Numbered from the stretch's first letter, positions 28,096-37,053 are shown. The stretch: 44,702 bases of DNA from Bacillota bacterium (GCA_012840855.1 DUVX01000009.1:1-44702), one strand, 5' to 3'. Notes: a model not told the origin generated them from the sequence alone. Numbers and translations: made by a program.

Positions 28096-29016
28096 CTAAA
28101 AAGCAAAAATATTGCTGGGATTCTCCACAGTGATCTGACGGATACTGTCTTCGGCTATCCCCTTTTTCCTCATCAGGGGGATAAATCCCTTTTGAAGATG
28201 TTCAAAGCCCGGGCAGCCGCCATATGATTTAAGGTACGATCGCCGGCCCTGGTCACCAGAGAGAAGTATTCTAGCCCCATAACCCTCTTCGATCAACTGC
28301 TTCACTATTTCAACCCTCAGCTCATCGGGGTAGTATTTTACCTTGCCGATATTATCCAGTTGAACGTAGACCCCAGTTTGGGCAATCATCAAGATATAAC
28401 CCAGATAGAGGGTGTTGTTGTCGAGATGGCCGATGACGACATTATTCAGGTTAACCCCTTCCGACTCTAAAAGCTCGATAATATTTAAAACCATGGTGCC
28501 ACCGGTTGTATGGGTGGTAATGGGAGCACCGGTCTCCAGATGGGCCTTGCAGGCAGCCCGCGCCGCTTTTTTCTCTGCTTCGCTGAACTTGTTTTGGCTG
28601 GCTCCAATCTTGATCACGCCGGCCCTGATCCCAGTATCTTCAATCCCCTCTTCAACATCACAGATAAATTTTTCGGTCAGCTCCGCTTCGGTGAGATTGA
28701 AAAATTCCCTGGGGAAATAGCTCTCTTTGATAAAACCGGTAGCGCAGATAATATGAACGCCCGTCGCCCGGGATATCTTTTTGATGCTGCGGACATCCCG
28801 ACCGTAGCCCGGCGTGCTCACCTCAGCGATGGCGCCGCCGCCGACCGCTTTAAAGCTCTCCACCTCTTGAAGGGCATTTTCATAGCTGTCCAGCCTGAGA
28901 TCGAGATCGGGACTGACCTCTACAGGGGGAAAGGTAAAAAGATGTTCGTGGGGCAGCGTGAGCCCCAGCTCCTCCGGGGGAATATCTCCCAAAACAGTGC
29001 GGACTCGCTTCGCCAA
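28096..29016 (-). CDS. Phosphotriesterase-family (COG1735) metal-dependent hydrolase / lactonase-like
   Basis: GLTLPHEHLF, AGVIKIGAS (carboxylated Lys), ITTHTTGG, VIGHLD, ILLSGDQGR: full set of binuclear-site ligands. Confidence 0.88.
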   Translation of the reverse strand: MAKRVRTVLGDIPPEELGLTLPHEHLFTFPPVEVSPDLDLRLDSYENALQEVESFKAVGGGAIAEVSTPGYGRDVRSIKKISRATGVHIICATGFIKESYFPREFFNLTEAELTEKFICDVEEGIEDTGIRAGVIKIGASQNKFSEAEKKAARAACKAHLETGAPITTHTTGGTMVLNIIELLESEGVNLNNVVIGHLDNNTLYLGYILMIAQTGVYVQLDNIGKVKYYPDELRVEIVKQLIEEGYGARILLSGDQGRRSYLKSYGGCPGFEHLQKGFIPLMRKKGIAEDSIRQITVENPSNIFAF

Positions 29017-29048
29017 CCAAACCAGCTCCTTAAATTTTCTACGCTTTG

Positions 29049-29079
29049 TGGGACAACAAGGACCGTCCCTCCTGTCCCA
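29049..29079. repeat. Palindromic element TGGGACA-N17-TGTCCCA within the operon
   Basis: tgggacaacaaggaccgtccctcctgtccca, in the gap between the PTE-family and HPr genes; contains the GACCGTCCC core seen in other repeats. Confidence 0.65.
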
Positions 29080-29097
29080 TGTTCCAGCGGATATCTT

Positions 29098-29373
29098 CTA
29101 GGTGTCTTCCTCTACCAGTTTTTTTTCGATGAATAGCGCAAGTTCCTCAACAGCAGCCGGCGCGTCGTCGCCGCGGGCCTTCAGTACGATGCTGCTCCCC
29201 TGTTTTGCCCCCAGGCTCATCACCCCGAGAATACTTTTCGCCTGGACCTCCTTGTCATCATAGAGAATCATGATCTCAGATTTAAATTTGCTGGCCTCTT
29301 TTACAAATAATGAGGCCGGGCGGGCATGAAGGCCGCTTTCGTTTTGAACTGTCACTTTTTTTTCGTAGACCAT
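29098..29373 (-). CDS. ptsH: HPr-family phosphocarrier protein
   Basis: NESGLHARPASLFVKEASKF (phospho-His), VQAKSILGVMSLGAKQGSSI (regulatory Ser region). Confidence 0.95.
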   Translation of the reverse strand: MVYEKKVTVQNESGLHARPASLFVKEASKFKSEIMILYDDKEVQAKSILGVMSLGAKQGSSIVLKARGDDAPAAVEELALFIEKKLVEEDT

Positions 29374-29394
29374 AACCCTTTTCTCCCCTTATTC

Positions 29395-30261
29395 TCAGCC
29401 TGCTTTTATCCTTTCAACACATTCCCGTAAAGCCTCCCGCCAGTGGCCGGGGCCTGCTTTAAAAGTTCTTTCATACGCCAGAGCATTAAACACTGTATAA
29501 TGCGATCTCCTGGCCTTTTTGATCACGGATTTCACGGGTATCAGCAGACGCGTATCGAGGCCGCAGAGCGTGGCCAGCTCCCAATAAAGATCATAGCGGG
29601 AGGCTTCACCGCTGCTGGAAACATTGTAGATACCGTAAAGTTCTGTCTCCATCATTCTTTCGATTACCCGGGCTACATCGAGGGTGTGAGTGGGCGAGCA
29701 GATCTGATCCGTCGTCGCCTCTACCTTTTCACCTTTTTGCAGCAGGCTCACCGTCTGCTGGAGGGGATTATTCTCTTTCCGCCCTCCGCGGCCGAAGAGA
29801 AAGGGCAGCCTTAAGATGAAAAATTCTCCAAGCAGGGCCGTGATCTCTCCTTCTGCCTTGAGCTTGCTGTAGCCGTAAAAATTCACCGGATCGGTAGGGC
29901 AAAACTCTGTAACCGCCCTTTTCCCCCCGCCGCTGTAAACATAATCTGTGCTGATATGAATCATCGCCGCATCGTAAAGCCTACAGGCTAAAGCCACATT
30001 TTTGGCCCCCAGTGTATTGATCAGCAGGGCCCTTTCTTGATTCTCTTCGCAGCCGTCCACATCCCGCCATCCCGCAGTGTGCACCACCATGTCTGGCCTC
30101 TCCGCCTTAAATAAACTCAAAACTGATTGGGGCACGGTGACATCGAGCTCTACCGCTGGAGACCCGGTGATATCAACGGGGATAAGCTCATGTTTTTTCT
30201 GCAAGACCTCGACAACATCCTCGCCCAGCATTCCGCGGGCTCCGGTGACTACAACCTTCAA
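29395..30261 (-). CDS. RmlD-like extended SDR (dTDP-4-dehydrorhamnose reductase family)
   Basis: VVVTGARGMLGEDVVEVL, HISTDYVYSGGG, NFYGYSKLKAEGE. Confidence 0.85.
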   Translation of the reverse strand: MKVVVTGARGMLGEDVVEVLQKKHELIPVDITGSPAVELDVTVPQSVLSLFKAERPDMVVHTAGWRDVDGCEENQERALLINTLGAKNVALACRLYDAAMIHISTDYVYSGGGKRAVTEFCPTDPVNFYGYSKLKAEGEITALLGEFFILRLPFLFGRGGRKENNPLQQTVSLLQKGEKVEATTDQICSPTHTLDVARVIERMMETELYGIYNVSSSGEASRYDLYWELATLCGLDTRLLIPVKSVIKKARRSHYTVFNALAYERTFKAGPGHWREALRECVERIKAG

Positions 30262-30263
30262 TT

Positions 30264-31511
30264 TTAACCCGCCTCCCTCCTGCGGTAACCCCCCAGCAAA
30301 CGGCAGTATTCTGGATTCTCCAACAAGCGCTCCGGGGAAGGCAGCCGATCCAGCGTGACTTCATTTCTGATCAAAGTGTGGAGCAGACCGATGCCCTGCA
30401 GGTTGCCAAGAAAGGCGGCACCGGTTATCCTATTGTCGCCCAGGTAAATTTTCTTCAAAGATCCTTCCGCTTTAAGACTCACCGCCTCTTCGGTGCGCAC
30501 CCCGATGACAGCAAGGGCCTCCCCGCCCACTTCGAGCACGTTCATCGGAACGGTACCGGCAAATGTTTTATTGCCCCCCCCCATATTCGATCCCGCCACT
30601 TTGCCCTGTGCAAAGGCCGCCGGCCAGATGGCGTTGACCAGGTTCTCCTTCCTGACCCGATCGTAAGCCTGGGCCACATCCCCGGCAGCATAAACCCCGG
30701 GGGAGCTGGTCTCCATCCTGTCGTCGGTCAAAATGCCCTTCCCGGCAGCTATCTCCGTGCCCTCCACAAGCTCTTTGTTGGCGATAACCCCTTTCCCCAC
30801 AACGATAAGCTGTGCCGGAATAGATTCTCCCGTGTTCAGCTCCACTCTCTCCACCCGCTCCTCGCCCCGGGCAGCAAGGAGATCACAGTTTTTGTAGATC
30901 CGGTAACCCCCCTCACGCAGTAGCGCCTCTTCGAGGAGCTGGGCGACTTCTTCGTCGACGAGACGCGACAGCAACCGACTGGAGCTGATGATCAGGGAGA
31001 CTCTCAGGCCGAGCTTTCGGAGGGCCCATGCCGAGCGCATGCTGATGGGCCCGCCGCCGAGAATGACGGCATCTTTTTTCCCCTGTGCATAGCGGCGGAT
31101 TTCGGCGGCGTCCCGCAGTGATCGCAATACTGATACACCCCTCAGTGCCGCTCCGGGAAAAACAGCAGGACGAGGGCGCCCTCCCGTGGCGATCAAAAGC
31201 CGGTCATATTCTAAAAGAGCACCGCTCTCGAGAAGAACTTCCTTCTTGTCGGTATATACCTTTACAGCAGCATCGTTGTAAATAACCTTTACCCCGCGGT
31301 CCCGGTAAAATGCCTTTTCCCTGAGGTAAAGCCTCTCCAGGGGCAGCTCGCCGGCGATATAATTGGGTGTGAGTACAGGAGAGTAGGCGGGCTCTCCTTC
31401 TTTGGTGACGATGGTGATGCTTCCGTTGGGATCGATTTTTCTGAGAGCTTCTACTGCACTAATTGCTGCTATACTATTGCCGATGATCAGATACAGCCCG
31501 CCCACCTCCAA
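30264..31511 (-). CDS. FAD/NAD(P)-dependent oxidoreductase (pyridine nucleotide-disulfide type; AorC-like candidate)
   Basis: LYLIIGNSIAAISAVEALRKID, YDRLLIATGGRPR, DAVILGGGPISMRSAWALRKLG, PGVYAAGDVAQAYD. Confidence 0.88.
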   Translation of the reverse strand: MEVGGLYLIIGNSIAAISAVEALRKIDPNGSITIVTKEGEPAYSPVLTPNYIAGELPLERLYLREKAFYRDRGVKVIYNDAAVKVYTDKKEVLLESGALLEYDRLLIATGGRPRPAVFPGAALRGVSVLRSLRDAAEIRRYAQGKKDAVILGGGPISMRSAWALRKLGLRVSLIISSSRLLSRLVDEEVAQLLEEALLREGGYRIYKNCDLLAARGEERVERVELNTGESIPAQLIVVGKGVIANKELVEGTEIAAGKGILTDDRMETSSPGVYAAGDVAQAYDRVRKENLVNAIWPAAFAQGKVAGSNMGGGNKTFAGTVPMNVLEVGGEALAVIGVRTEEAVSLKAEGSLKKIYLGDNRITGAAFLGNLQGIGLLHTLIRNEVTLDRLPSPERLLENPEYCRLLGGYRRREAG

Positions 31512-31521
31512 TTTTAGGTAG

Positions 31522-31546
31522 GGGTTGGCGCCTATGGCGCCAACCC
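31522..31546. other. Perfect 11-bp-stem, 3-nt-loop intercistronic hairpin
   Basis: gggttggcgcc-tat-ggcgccaaccc between the UlaA-like EIIC and FAD oxidoreductase genes. Confidence 0.85.
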
Positions 31547-31557
31547 TTTTCTACTGA

Positions 31558-32835
31558 TTAGCTGAACAGGTTCATGATCCAGCCGAGAATCAGGCTGATG
31601 AACCCTGTATCCGGGTAATCCATCGCCAGGGCATTGGCGGTGAGAAATCCTCCGGTATGGGGATAGGCCAGCGCCCAGATGAATTGCACCACTATTCCAA
31701 CCAGAAAGGGGACCAACAGGGCAGCCCTTCTGCCCCCGAATTTATCGGCAAAGACACCGAGCAGAGCGCCGTCCCAGAAGTCCATAAAGACGCTGGGCAG
31801 AACGATCACCGGCAAGCCGGCCAGAAGCTGTAGTAGCGTGCCCACGATAGCCCCGAAGAGCTTGGAGAAAAAGCCCACAAAAACCGCCGTGGGGGAAAAA
31901 TGGTAAACCGTAGGATAATCAAGGGCGAGAACGGCGCCCGGGATCACCCGTTTGGCGATACCCTGGAAGGCCGGCACTATCTCACCGAGGAGCATTCTCA
32001 CCCCGTACAGGACGACGGCAACACCGGCGGAGAATTTGACACCGTGTAGGATCAGGAAAATAATCCAGTTCTGCCCGCCAGTGGATTCGGCCACAACTGC
32101 AGGACCGGCCAGCAGCCCCAGAGCAAACCATAGCACCGAACCGAAGATAGCGATGCTGACGACGCTGTCACGAACCCAGTTCAGCCTGTCGGGAACCTCG
32201 ATATCCTGGAAATTTTTCCGAGGGTCCCCGATGAGCGGGCTGAGCCAGGAGGTCAGTGCAATACCGCTGACGTTGGGCATGCACAGCGAGTAATCAGCGG
32301 TGAGCTTATCCTTCATGAAGTGCCTGATGATCGAGGGTGTCAGCCAGTACTGGAGAGCACAGAATACCCCGGCCACGATAACCAGTGCCGTGCTGCCCAG
32401 ACCGAAGCCAGCGAGGAAAGTTGTGGCCCAGGCGGCGAAAAGCAGCATGATATGGCCGGTTATATTGACACCCTTCAGGGGGGTAATGCGGGCCAGCAGC
32501 AGGTTCAAAGCAAAACCGATCAGCAAAGCCGTACCGATGACGCTACCATATTCGGCCATGCCGGTACTCAGAACGGCCCACATGGTCGGCTGGACACCTT
32601 CCACACCGAGAATCGCATTGATCCAGGCAGCGATGGGGGTCACCACAGCCGTAAGCAATTCCGCTCCCGTTGTCAAAATGAGGAAACCGATCATGGTCTT
32701 GGCTACACCGACAACGACATCTTCGATGGGTTTTTTAAGCAAGATAAGGCCGATCAGAGCGACGATAGCAAAGAGTATTACCGGTTCACCGATTACTTGA
32801 GTAGCGATAATCTCCAATATTGACACAGTCTTCAC
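31558..32835 (-). CDS. PTS ascorbate-type EIIC (UlaA/SgaT family)
   Basis: ~10 TM segments; KKPIEDVVVGVAKTMIGFLILTTGAELL, ITPLKGVNITGHIMLLFA, MDFWDGALLGVFADKFGGRRAALLVPF. Confidence 0.88.
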   Translation of the reverse strand: MKTVSILEIIATQVIGEPVILFAIVALIGLILLKKPIEDVVVGVAKTMIGFLILTTGAELLTAVVTPIAAWINAILGVEGVQPTMWAVLSTGMAEYGSVIGTALLIGFALNLLLARITPLKGVNITGHIMLLFAAWATTFLAGFGLGSTALVIVAGVFCALQYWLTPSIIRHFMKDKLTADYSLCMPNVSGIALTSWLSPLIGDPRKNFQDIEVPDRLNWVRDSVVSIAIFGSVLWFALGLLAGPAVVAESTGGQNWIIFLILHGVKFSAGVAVVLYGVRMLLGEIVPAFQGIAKRVIPGAVLALDYPTVYHFSPTAVFVGFFSKLFGAIVGTLLQLLAGLPVIVLPSVFMDFWDGALLGVFADKFGGRRAALLVPFLVGIVVQFIWALAYPHTGGFLTANALAMDYPDTGFISLILGWIMNLFS

Positions 32836-32844
32836 TCCTTTTGG

Positions 32845-33141
32845 TTAACTTTCTGCTTTTTTAATCTCCGGGATCAACCTTTCTTCTATTTCCCCTTCAT
32901 CGAGGAAATTGTCAATGGGCACGATCGTTTTAAATTTGTCAGCGCCGCGCATGGATCGCAGCACCTCCGGCGAAGCGATAAGGATGTCGGCTTCGTGGGA
33001 AGCACCCGCGAGCATATCGGCGACGTCAAGATCGGCCTTGATCCCGTTCTTTGACAGAACATTGTAGACACCGGTTTTCAGCATCAGGCTGGATCCGGCA
33101 CCACAGCCGCACACGATCAGTATCTTTAGTCTGCGCTTCAT
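32845..33141 (-). CDS. PTS EIIB, lactose/ascorbate (SgaB) type
   Basis: LKILIVCGCGAGSSLMLKTGVYNVL phospho-Cys loop. Confidence 0.9.
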   Translation of the reverse strand: MKRRLKILIVCGCGAGSSLMLKTGVYNVLSKNGIKADLDVADMLAGASHEADILIASPEVLRSMRGADKFKTIVPIDNFLDEGEIEERLIPEIKKAES

Positions 33142-33186
33142 GGTTCCCCTCCCTTCCGATAATTTTTTAGCTTTCAGTGTCCGTTT

Positions 33187-33957
33187 TTAAGAGACTGATT
33201 GGGGACGCTGCACCACCAGACTGGCACCATCAACGGGGAGGATCGCTCCGCTGATATAGTCGGCGAGGTTAGAGGCCAGGAACGCTACCGCATAGGCGAC
33301 CTCTTCAGCCCGGCCAAAGCGACGCAGGGGAATTTGCTCTAGTTTTTGATCAGCCCTTTCTCTTCTCAGTTTTTCGGTCATCGGTGTGATGATCGTCCCG
33401 GGAGCATAGGCATTAACCTGGATATTATAAGGACCCAGCTCGGCGGCGAGAATCTTTGTTAAAGTATTTACCGAAGCTTTCGATATAGAATAAGCCGTTA
33501 ATCCCACATCGGGGTAACCGCCGAGGATGGAGGAGGCGTTAATTATTTTCCCCCTCCGTTGCCTTTTCATAAAGGGGATCACCGCCTGACAGAGGTTCAC
33601 CATAGCCACAAGATTTATATCCAGGATCCTTTCCCAATGGGCCGGCGTCATATCTTCAAGGAAAGCGCGCTCCAGTATGCCGGCATTGTTGACCAAAATA
33701 TCGATGGTGCCATGCGCTTTGCCAATCCCGGCTGTCAGCTCCCTTACAGCATCCCTGTCGCGGAGATCGACCTGCTTGAAGATAAATCTGCCCGTGTTGA
33801 TCTCTTCAGGAAAGCCGGTGGATCCATCGTTTTTATCCAGACCGACAACTGTAGCCCCCAGCGCAAAAAGCTGTTTGCCGATAGCCCTTCCCATACCCTG
33901 CGCTACCCCAGTGACGATGGCAACCTTGCCGTTCAACTCGATCTTGATTTCGCTCAC
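33187..33957 (-). CDS. SDR-family oxidoreductase
   Basis: KVAIVTGVAQGMGRAIGKQLF, VNNAGI, INASSILGGYPDVGLTAYSISKASV (S-Y-K), NAYAPGTIITPM. Confidence 0.92.
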   Translation of the reverse strand: MSEIKIELNGKVAIVTGVAQGMGRAIGKQLFALGATVVGLDKNDGSTGFPEEINTGRFIFKQVDLRDRDAVRELTAGIGKAHGTIDILVNNAGILERAFLEDMTPAHWERILDINLVAMVNLCQAVIPFMKRQRRGKIINASSILGGYPDVGLTAYSISKASVNTLTKILAAELGPYNIQVNAYAPGTIITPMTEKLRRERADQKLEQIPLRRFGRAEEVAYAVAFLASNLADYISGAILPVDGASLVVQRPQSVS

Positions 33958-34418
33958 CCCGTTTTACCTATCTCTTGCAGTTTCCTGGCTGTTCGGCTCA
34001 GTTTTTCATAACCGGCTTCGCCCTTCGTCACATAGGTGAGCGCCCTGTTGGAACAGCTCCGGACACAGCGGGGATCCCCATCGCAATGTTCACATTTAAA
34101 AGCCTTCTCCCCCACCACAATATTGCCGAAGGGGCAGGCCAGCAGGCACATCTTGCAGCCCACACAGCGCTGCTGATCGATTTCCACAACGCCGTCCTCA
34201 CCTTTGCTGATCGCTCCCGCCGGGCAGGCCTCGAGACAGTAAGGCTCTTCACACTGCAGGCAGGTCATGGGAACAAAACAAAGATCTTCTGCCAGAGTGA
34301 TCCTTTTGATGCGGGAAAGGCAGGGGTTGATCACGCCCGCATTACTGAAAGAACAGACCAACTCACAAGTCCGGCACCCGCTGCATTTATCCAAATCAAA
34401 GAGTAGTATCTTTTCCAT
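33954..34418 (-). CDS. Polyferredoxin-type 4x[4Fe-4S] electron-transfer subunit (AorA/HycB-like)
   Basis: CSGCRTCELVC, CLQCEEPYCLEAC, CVGCKMCLLAC, CEHCDGDPRCVRSC: 16 ligand Cys; adjacent to the AOR gene. Confidence 0.9.
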   Translation of the reverse strand: MEKILLFDLDKCSGCRTCELVCSFSNAGVINPCLSRIKRITLAEDLCFVPMTCLQCEEPYCLEACPAGAISKGEDGVVEIDQQRCVGCKMCLLACPFGNIVVGEKAFKCEHCDGDPRCVRSCSNRALTYVTKGEAGYEKLSRTARKLQEIGKTG

Positions 34419-34432
34419 ATTCCGCCCTCCCC

Positions 34433-36286
34433 TCACCTTTCGATGCCCAGTGCTTCGAGTTTTTTATCCGGGGGGACGCCTGTCTCTCTATCCCAGCCCC
34501 GCTCATCGTAGTAGTCGTCAAGGATTTTCTCGAAATCCGCTTCGGTAATAACCTTTTCCTTATAGTAGTCTTCTGTACGCAGTTCTCCCTCCGGTGAATG
34601 CATAGGCCTGAGCCAGAGACGGGGCGGCCGGTCGTCCTTTCTGCGAAACCCTTCCCGGACATTAGCCAGCTTCTTGAAATTGAAAGCCCTTTCGCCTGCT
34701 CTCATCAGATCACCCGAGCTCATCTCTATACCGGTCACGGCCGAAAAGATATTGGCCACCCAGTCCATATTTTCCAGGCCGAAAGCAGAGTACATGGAGC
34801 AGACGCCGAGGCTGTTGCGCACGGCCATGGCATCCTCCATCCATTTGGTGTACCGACCCACGTTAAGCCTGCCGCTGTGGGCAGTGGGAGCGAAGATCCT
34901 CTCCATGGCCTCCGGAGGCAGTCCCCAGGTATCCAACTGCTCCCTGATCTCGTCCACATCCTTACCCAGGCCCGTGGTAATAGTATGATTGCCGCCATGA
35001 TGCGGCCGGGGATTGGTGAAAAAAGTCATCATCAAGGGGTGCAGCTTCGCTGCCCGCGCATCATAGATAAAGTCGACGCCCTTGCAGATCCCCGCATACC
35101 AGTAGTCCTGCGGATCGAGGCCCAACTCCTCTCCGATAGGGTTCCAACCCTCAGCCAGAATATCTCCCACGCCCTCACGGTTCACGGTCTTAGACAGAAG
35201 CTGCAGATAGTGATCGTAGCTCCTCTGCAATTCATCGTTAAAGCGGTCGTCCGCTATCTTTCCTTGCTCGCTGCTGGCGGTAACCCAGTCCACGAGCCTG
35301 GTGAAGGAGTAGAAATCGATCCCCGCCCGGTTGGCCAGGGAGACGAGGTGAAGCATTTTGCGGTGATCTTCCACATCCAACAGCTGGCCCGAGGTAGCGC
35401 TTTTCCCGTAGGGCGAGCCCATTCCCACCTCTCCGGCATATTTACCGGTCCCGATCCGCCACTTGACCCGGCAGCTGATCCGGCACGAACTGCAGCCAAT
35501 GATCTTGTCAAGCGTCTCCAGCCTTTTTTTCTCGCCGTAGAGACTGTCCCATTTTTCCCGAGTCCATTTGCCGGGGTACTGGGTATAGCGAAAGATCGGC
35601 CAGCCGGCGCCCATGCCGAGCTTAAGCCAGTTGTCCAGGTTGTCCCATCCCTGGGCCTTCGCTTCGGCCAGCCGGACATACTTTTCATAACGCTGGGGAT
35701 CTTTTACACTGATCCCCCGTTCGCCCTTTACCACAATCGCTTTAAGATTCTTGGAACCGAAAAGAGCACCCAGGCCGCTGCGGCCCAGGGAATTGGTCAT
35801 ATCGACCACCGCAAAAGCATAGCGGACCAGATTCTCCCCGGCGGGACCGATGGCAGCACACCCGCATTCGCTGCCGTACTTTTGTTTAAGAAGGCCCGTC
35901 GTCTCTTCGGTGCTCTTGCCCCAGAGAGCAGCGGCGTCACAGATCTCCACCTCGCCGTTGTCGACCACCAGATATACTGGACTTTCAGATTTGCCGCTGA
36001 TAACGATATGCTCACAGCCGGCGTTCCGCATCATCAGGCCAAAGTCGCGTCCTCCACTCACCGAAGAGCCGACAAAATGTTTCTTCTCATCGGCAATAGC
36101 AGGAAATTTAGCCGTCCCCGCTATCTTCGAAGCGCCGGGTGCAGCTGTCCCCACCAGCGAGCCGACGCTGATAATAATCGGATTCTCTGGAGCAAAAGGG
36201 TCAACCCCCGGCGGAAGCAGCTTATAGATCAGCTCCCAGGCCACCGCTACCCCGCCGAGGGCGCTCCCTGGTAACATGTTTTCCAC
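34433..36286 (-). CDS. Aldehyde ferredoxin oxidoreductase (AOR) family tungsten-type enzyme; true N-terminus probably extends to ~36346
   Basis: GSLVGTAAPGASKIAGTAKFP, SGGRDFGLMMRNAGCEHIVISGKSESPVYLVV, GRSGLGALFGSKNLKAIVVKG, CSSCRISC cluster motif, NSLGVC. GTG start in the track; homology-like KILQIDLSNRTT lies in frame upstream. Confidence 0.9.
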   Translation of the reverse strand: MENMLPGSALGGVAVAWELIYKLLPPGVDPFAPENPIIISVGSLVGTAAPGASKIAGTAKFPAIADEKKHFVGSSVSGGRDFGLMMRNAGCEHIVISGKSESPVYLVVDNGEVEICDAAALWGKSTEETTGLLKQKYGSECGCAAIGPAGENLVRYAFAVVDMTNSLGRSGLGALFGSKNLKAIVVKGERGISVKDPQRYEKYVRLAEAKAQGWDNLDNWLKLGMGAGWPIFRYTQYPGKWTREKWDSLYGEKKRLETLDKIIGCSSCRISCRVKWRIGTGKYAGEVGMGSPYGKSATSGQLLDVEDHRKMLHLVSLANRAGIDFYSFTRLVDWVTASSEQGKIADDRFNDELQRSYDHYLQLLSKTVNREGVGDILAEGWNPIGEELGLDPQDYWYAGICKGVDFIYDARAAKLHPLMMTFFTNPRPHHGGNHTITTGLGKDVDEIREQLDTWGLPPEAMERIFAPTAHSGRLNVGRYTKWMEDAMAVRNSLGVCSMYSAFGLENMDWVANIFSAVTGIEMSSGDLMRAGERAFNFKKLANVREGFRRKDDRPPRLWLRPMHSPEGELRTEDYYKEKVITEADFEKILDDYYDERGWDRETGVPPDKKLEALGIER

Positions 36287-36348
36287 ATTATCAACCGCGG
36301 TAGTGCGGTTGCTCAGATCAATCTGCAGTATTTTCCTGGCGCTGATCG

Positions 36349-37029
36349 TTAACCCCTCCCTTCGTATGCCTCCGTGATCTTCGCTCCCGAGCTCGTTCCG
36401 ATGCGATCAGCCCCCGCGCTAATTACAGCAAGGGCATCCTCCGGCGTCCTGATACCGCCGGCCGCCTTAACCTTGACGTGGTCGGCGGCATAACGCCGCA
36501 TATGCCGCACATCTTCAGCGCTGGTGGGGCGAATGGGGAAACCTTTGAAGCCGGTGGAAGACTTGACATAATTGGCCCCCGCTTCGCTGGCAAGGATGCA
36601 GGCCATCTTCGCCTCTACCGGTGTCAGTAGCGAGATCTCAATAATCACTTTGACGGTCTTTCCTCCACTGGCGGCGATTACCGCTTCGATATCGCGCTTG
36701 ACCAGATCGACATGCCCGGCTTTCAGCGCCCCGATGTTCATCACCATATCGACTTCGTCGGCTCCGTTTTCAACGGCATCAGCGGCCTCCACCGCCTTCG
36801 CCTCCGGCGTAATACTGCCTAACGGAAAGCCTACGGCAGCACAGACCATGACCTCGCTACCCTTCAGGCAGGCGGCGGCATGGGCTATATTGCAGGGCAG
36901 GATGGCCACAGAAGCAAAGTTGTATTTTCTAGCTCTTGCACACAGCTCTTCGATATCTTTTTTAGTGGCCAGGGGGTCGAGCAAGGTCTCATCAAAAATC
37001 CTGGCCAGCTTCTCTTTGGTTAATTCCAT
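36349..37029 (-). CDS. deoC: Deoxyribose-phosphate aldolase, canonical active site
   Basis: ADEVDMVMNIGAL, ANYVKSSTGFKG (Schiff-base Lys), VKVKAAGGIRTPEDALAVISAGADRIGTSS (second Lys). Confidence 0.93.
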   Translation of the reverse strand: MELTKEKLARIFDETLLDPLATKKDIEELCARARKYNFASVAILPCNIAHAAACLKGSEVMVCAAVGFPLGSITPEAKAVEAADAVENGADEVDMVMNIGALKAGHVDLVKRDIEAVIAASGGKTVKVIIEISLLTPVEAKMACILASEAGANYVKSSTGFKGFPIRPTSAEDVRHMRRYAADHVKVKAAGGIRTPEDALAVISAGADRIGTSSGAKITEAYEGRG

Positions 37030-37053
37030 GATGGGAAGATCCTCCTTATTTTC

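Noticed and set aside
31522-31546. Intrinsic terminator for the operon
   Set aside because: Strong stem but no U-tract in the operon (minus) direction; the T-run is only on the opposite side.
34598-36274. 558-aa plus-strand ORF
   Set aside because: Antisense to the AOR-family gene; shadow ORF without recognisable motifs.
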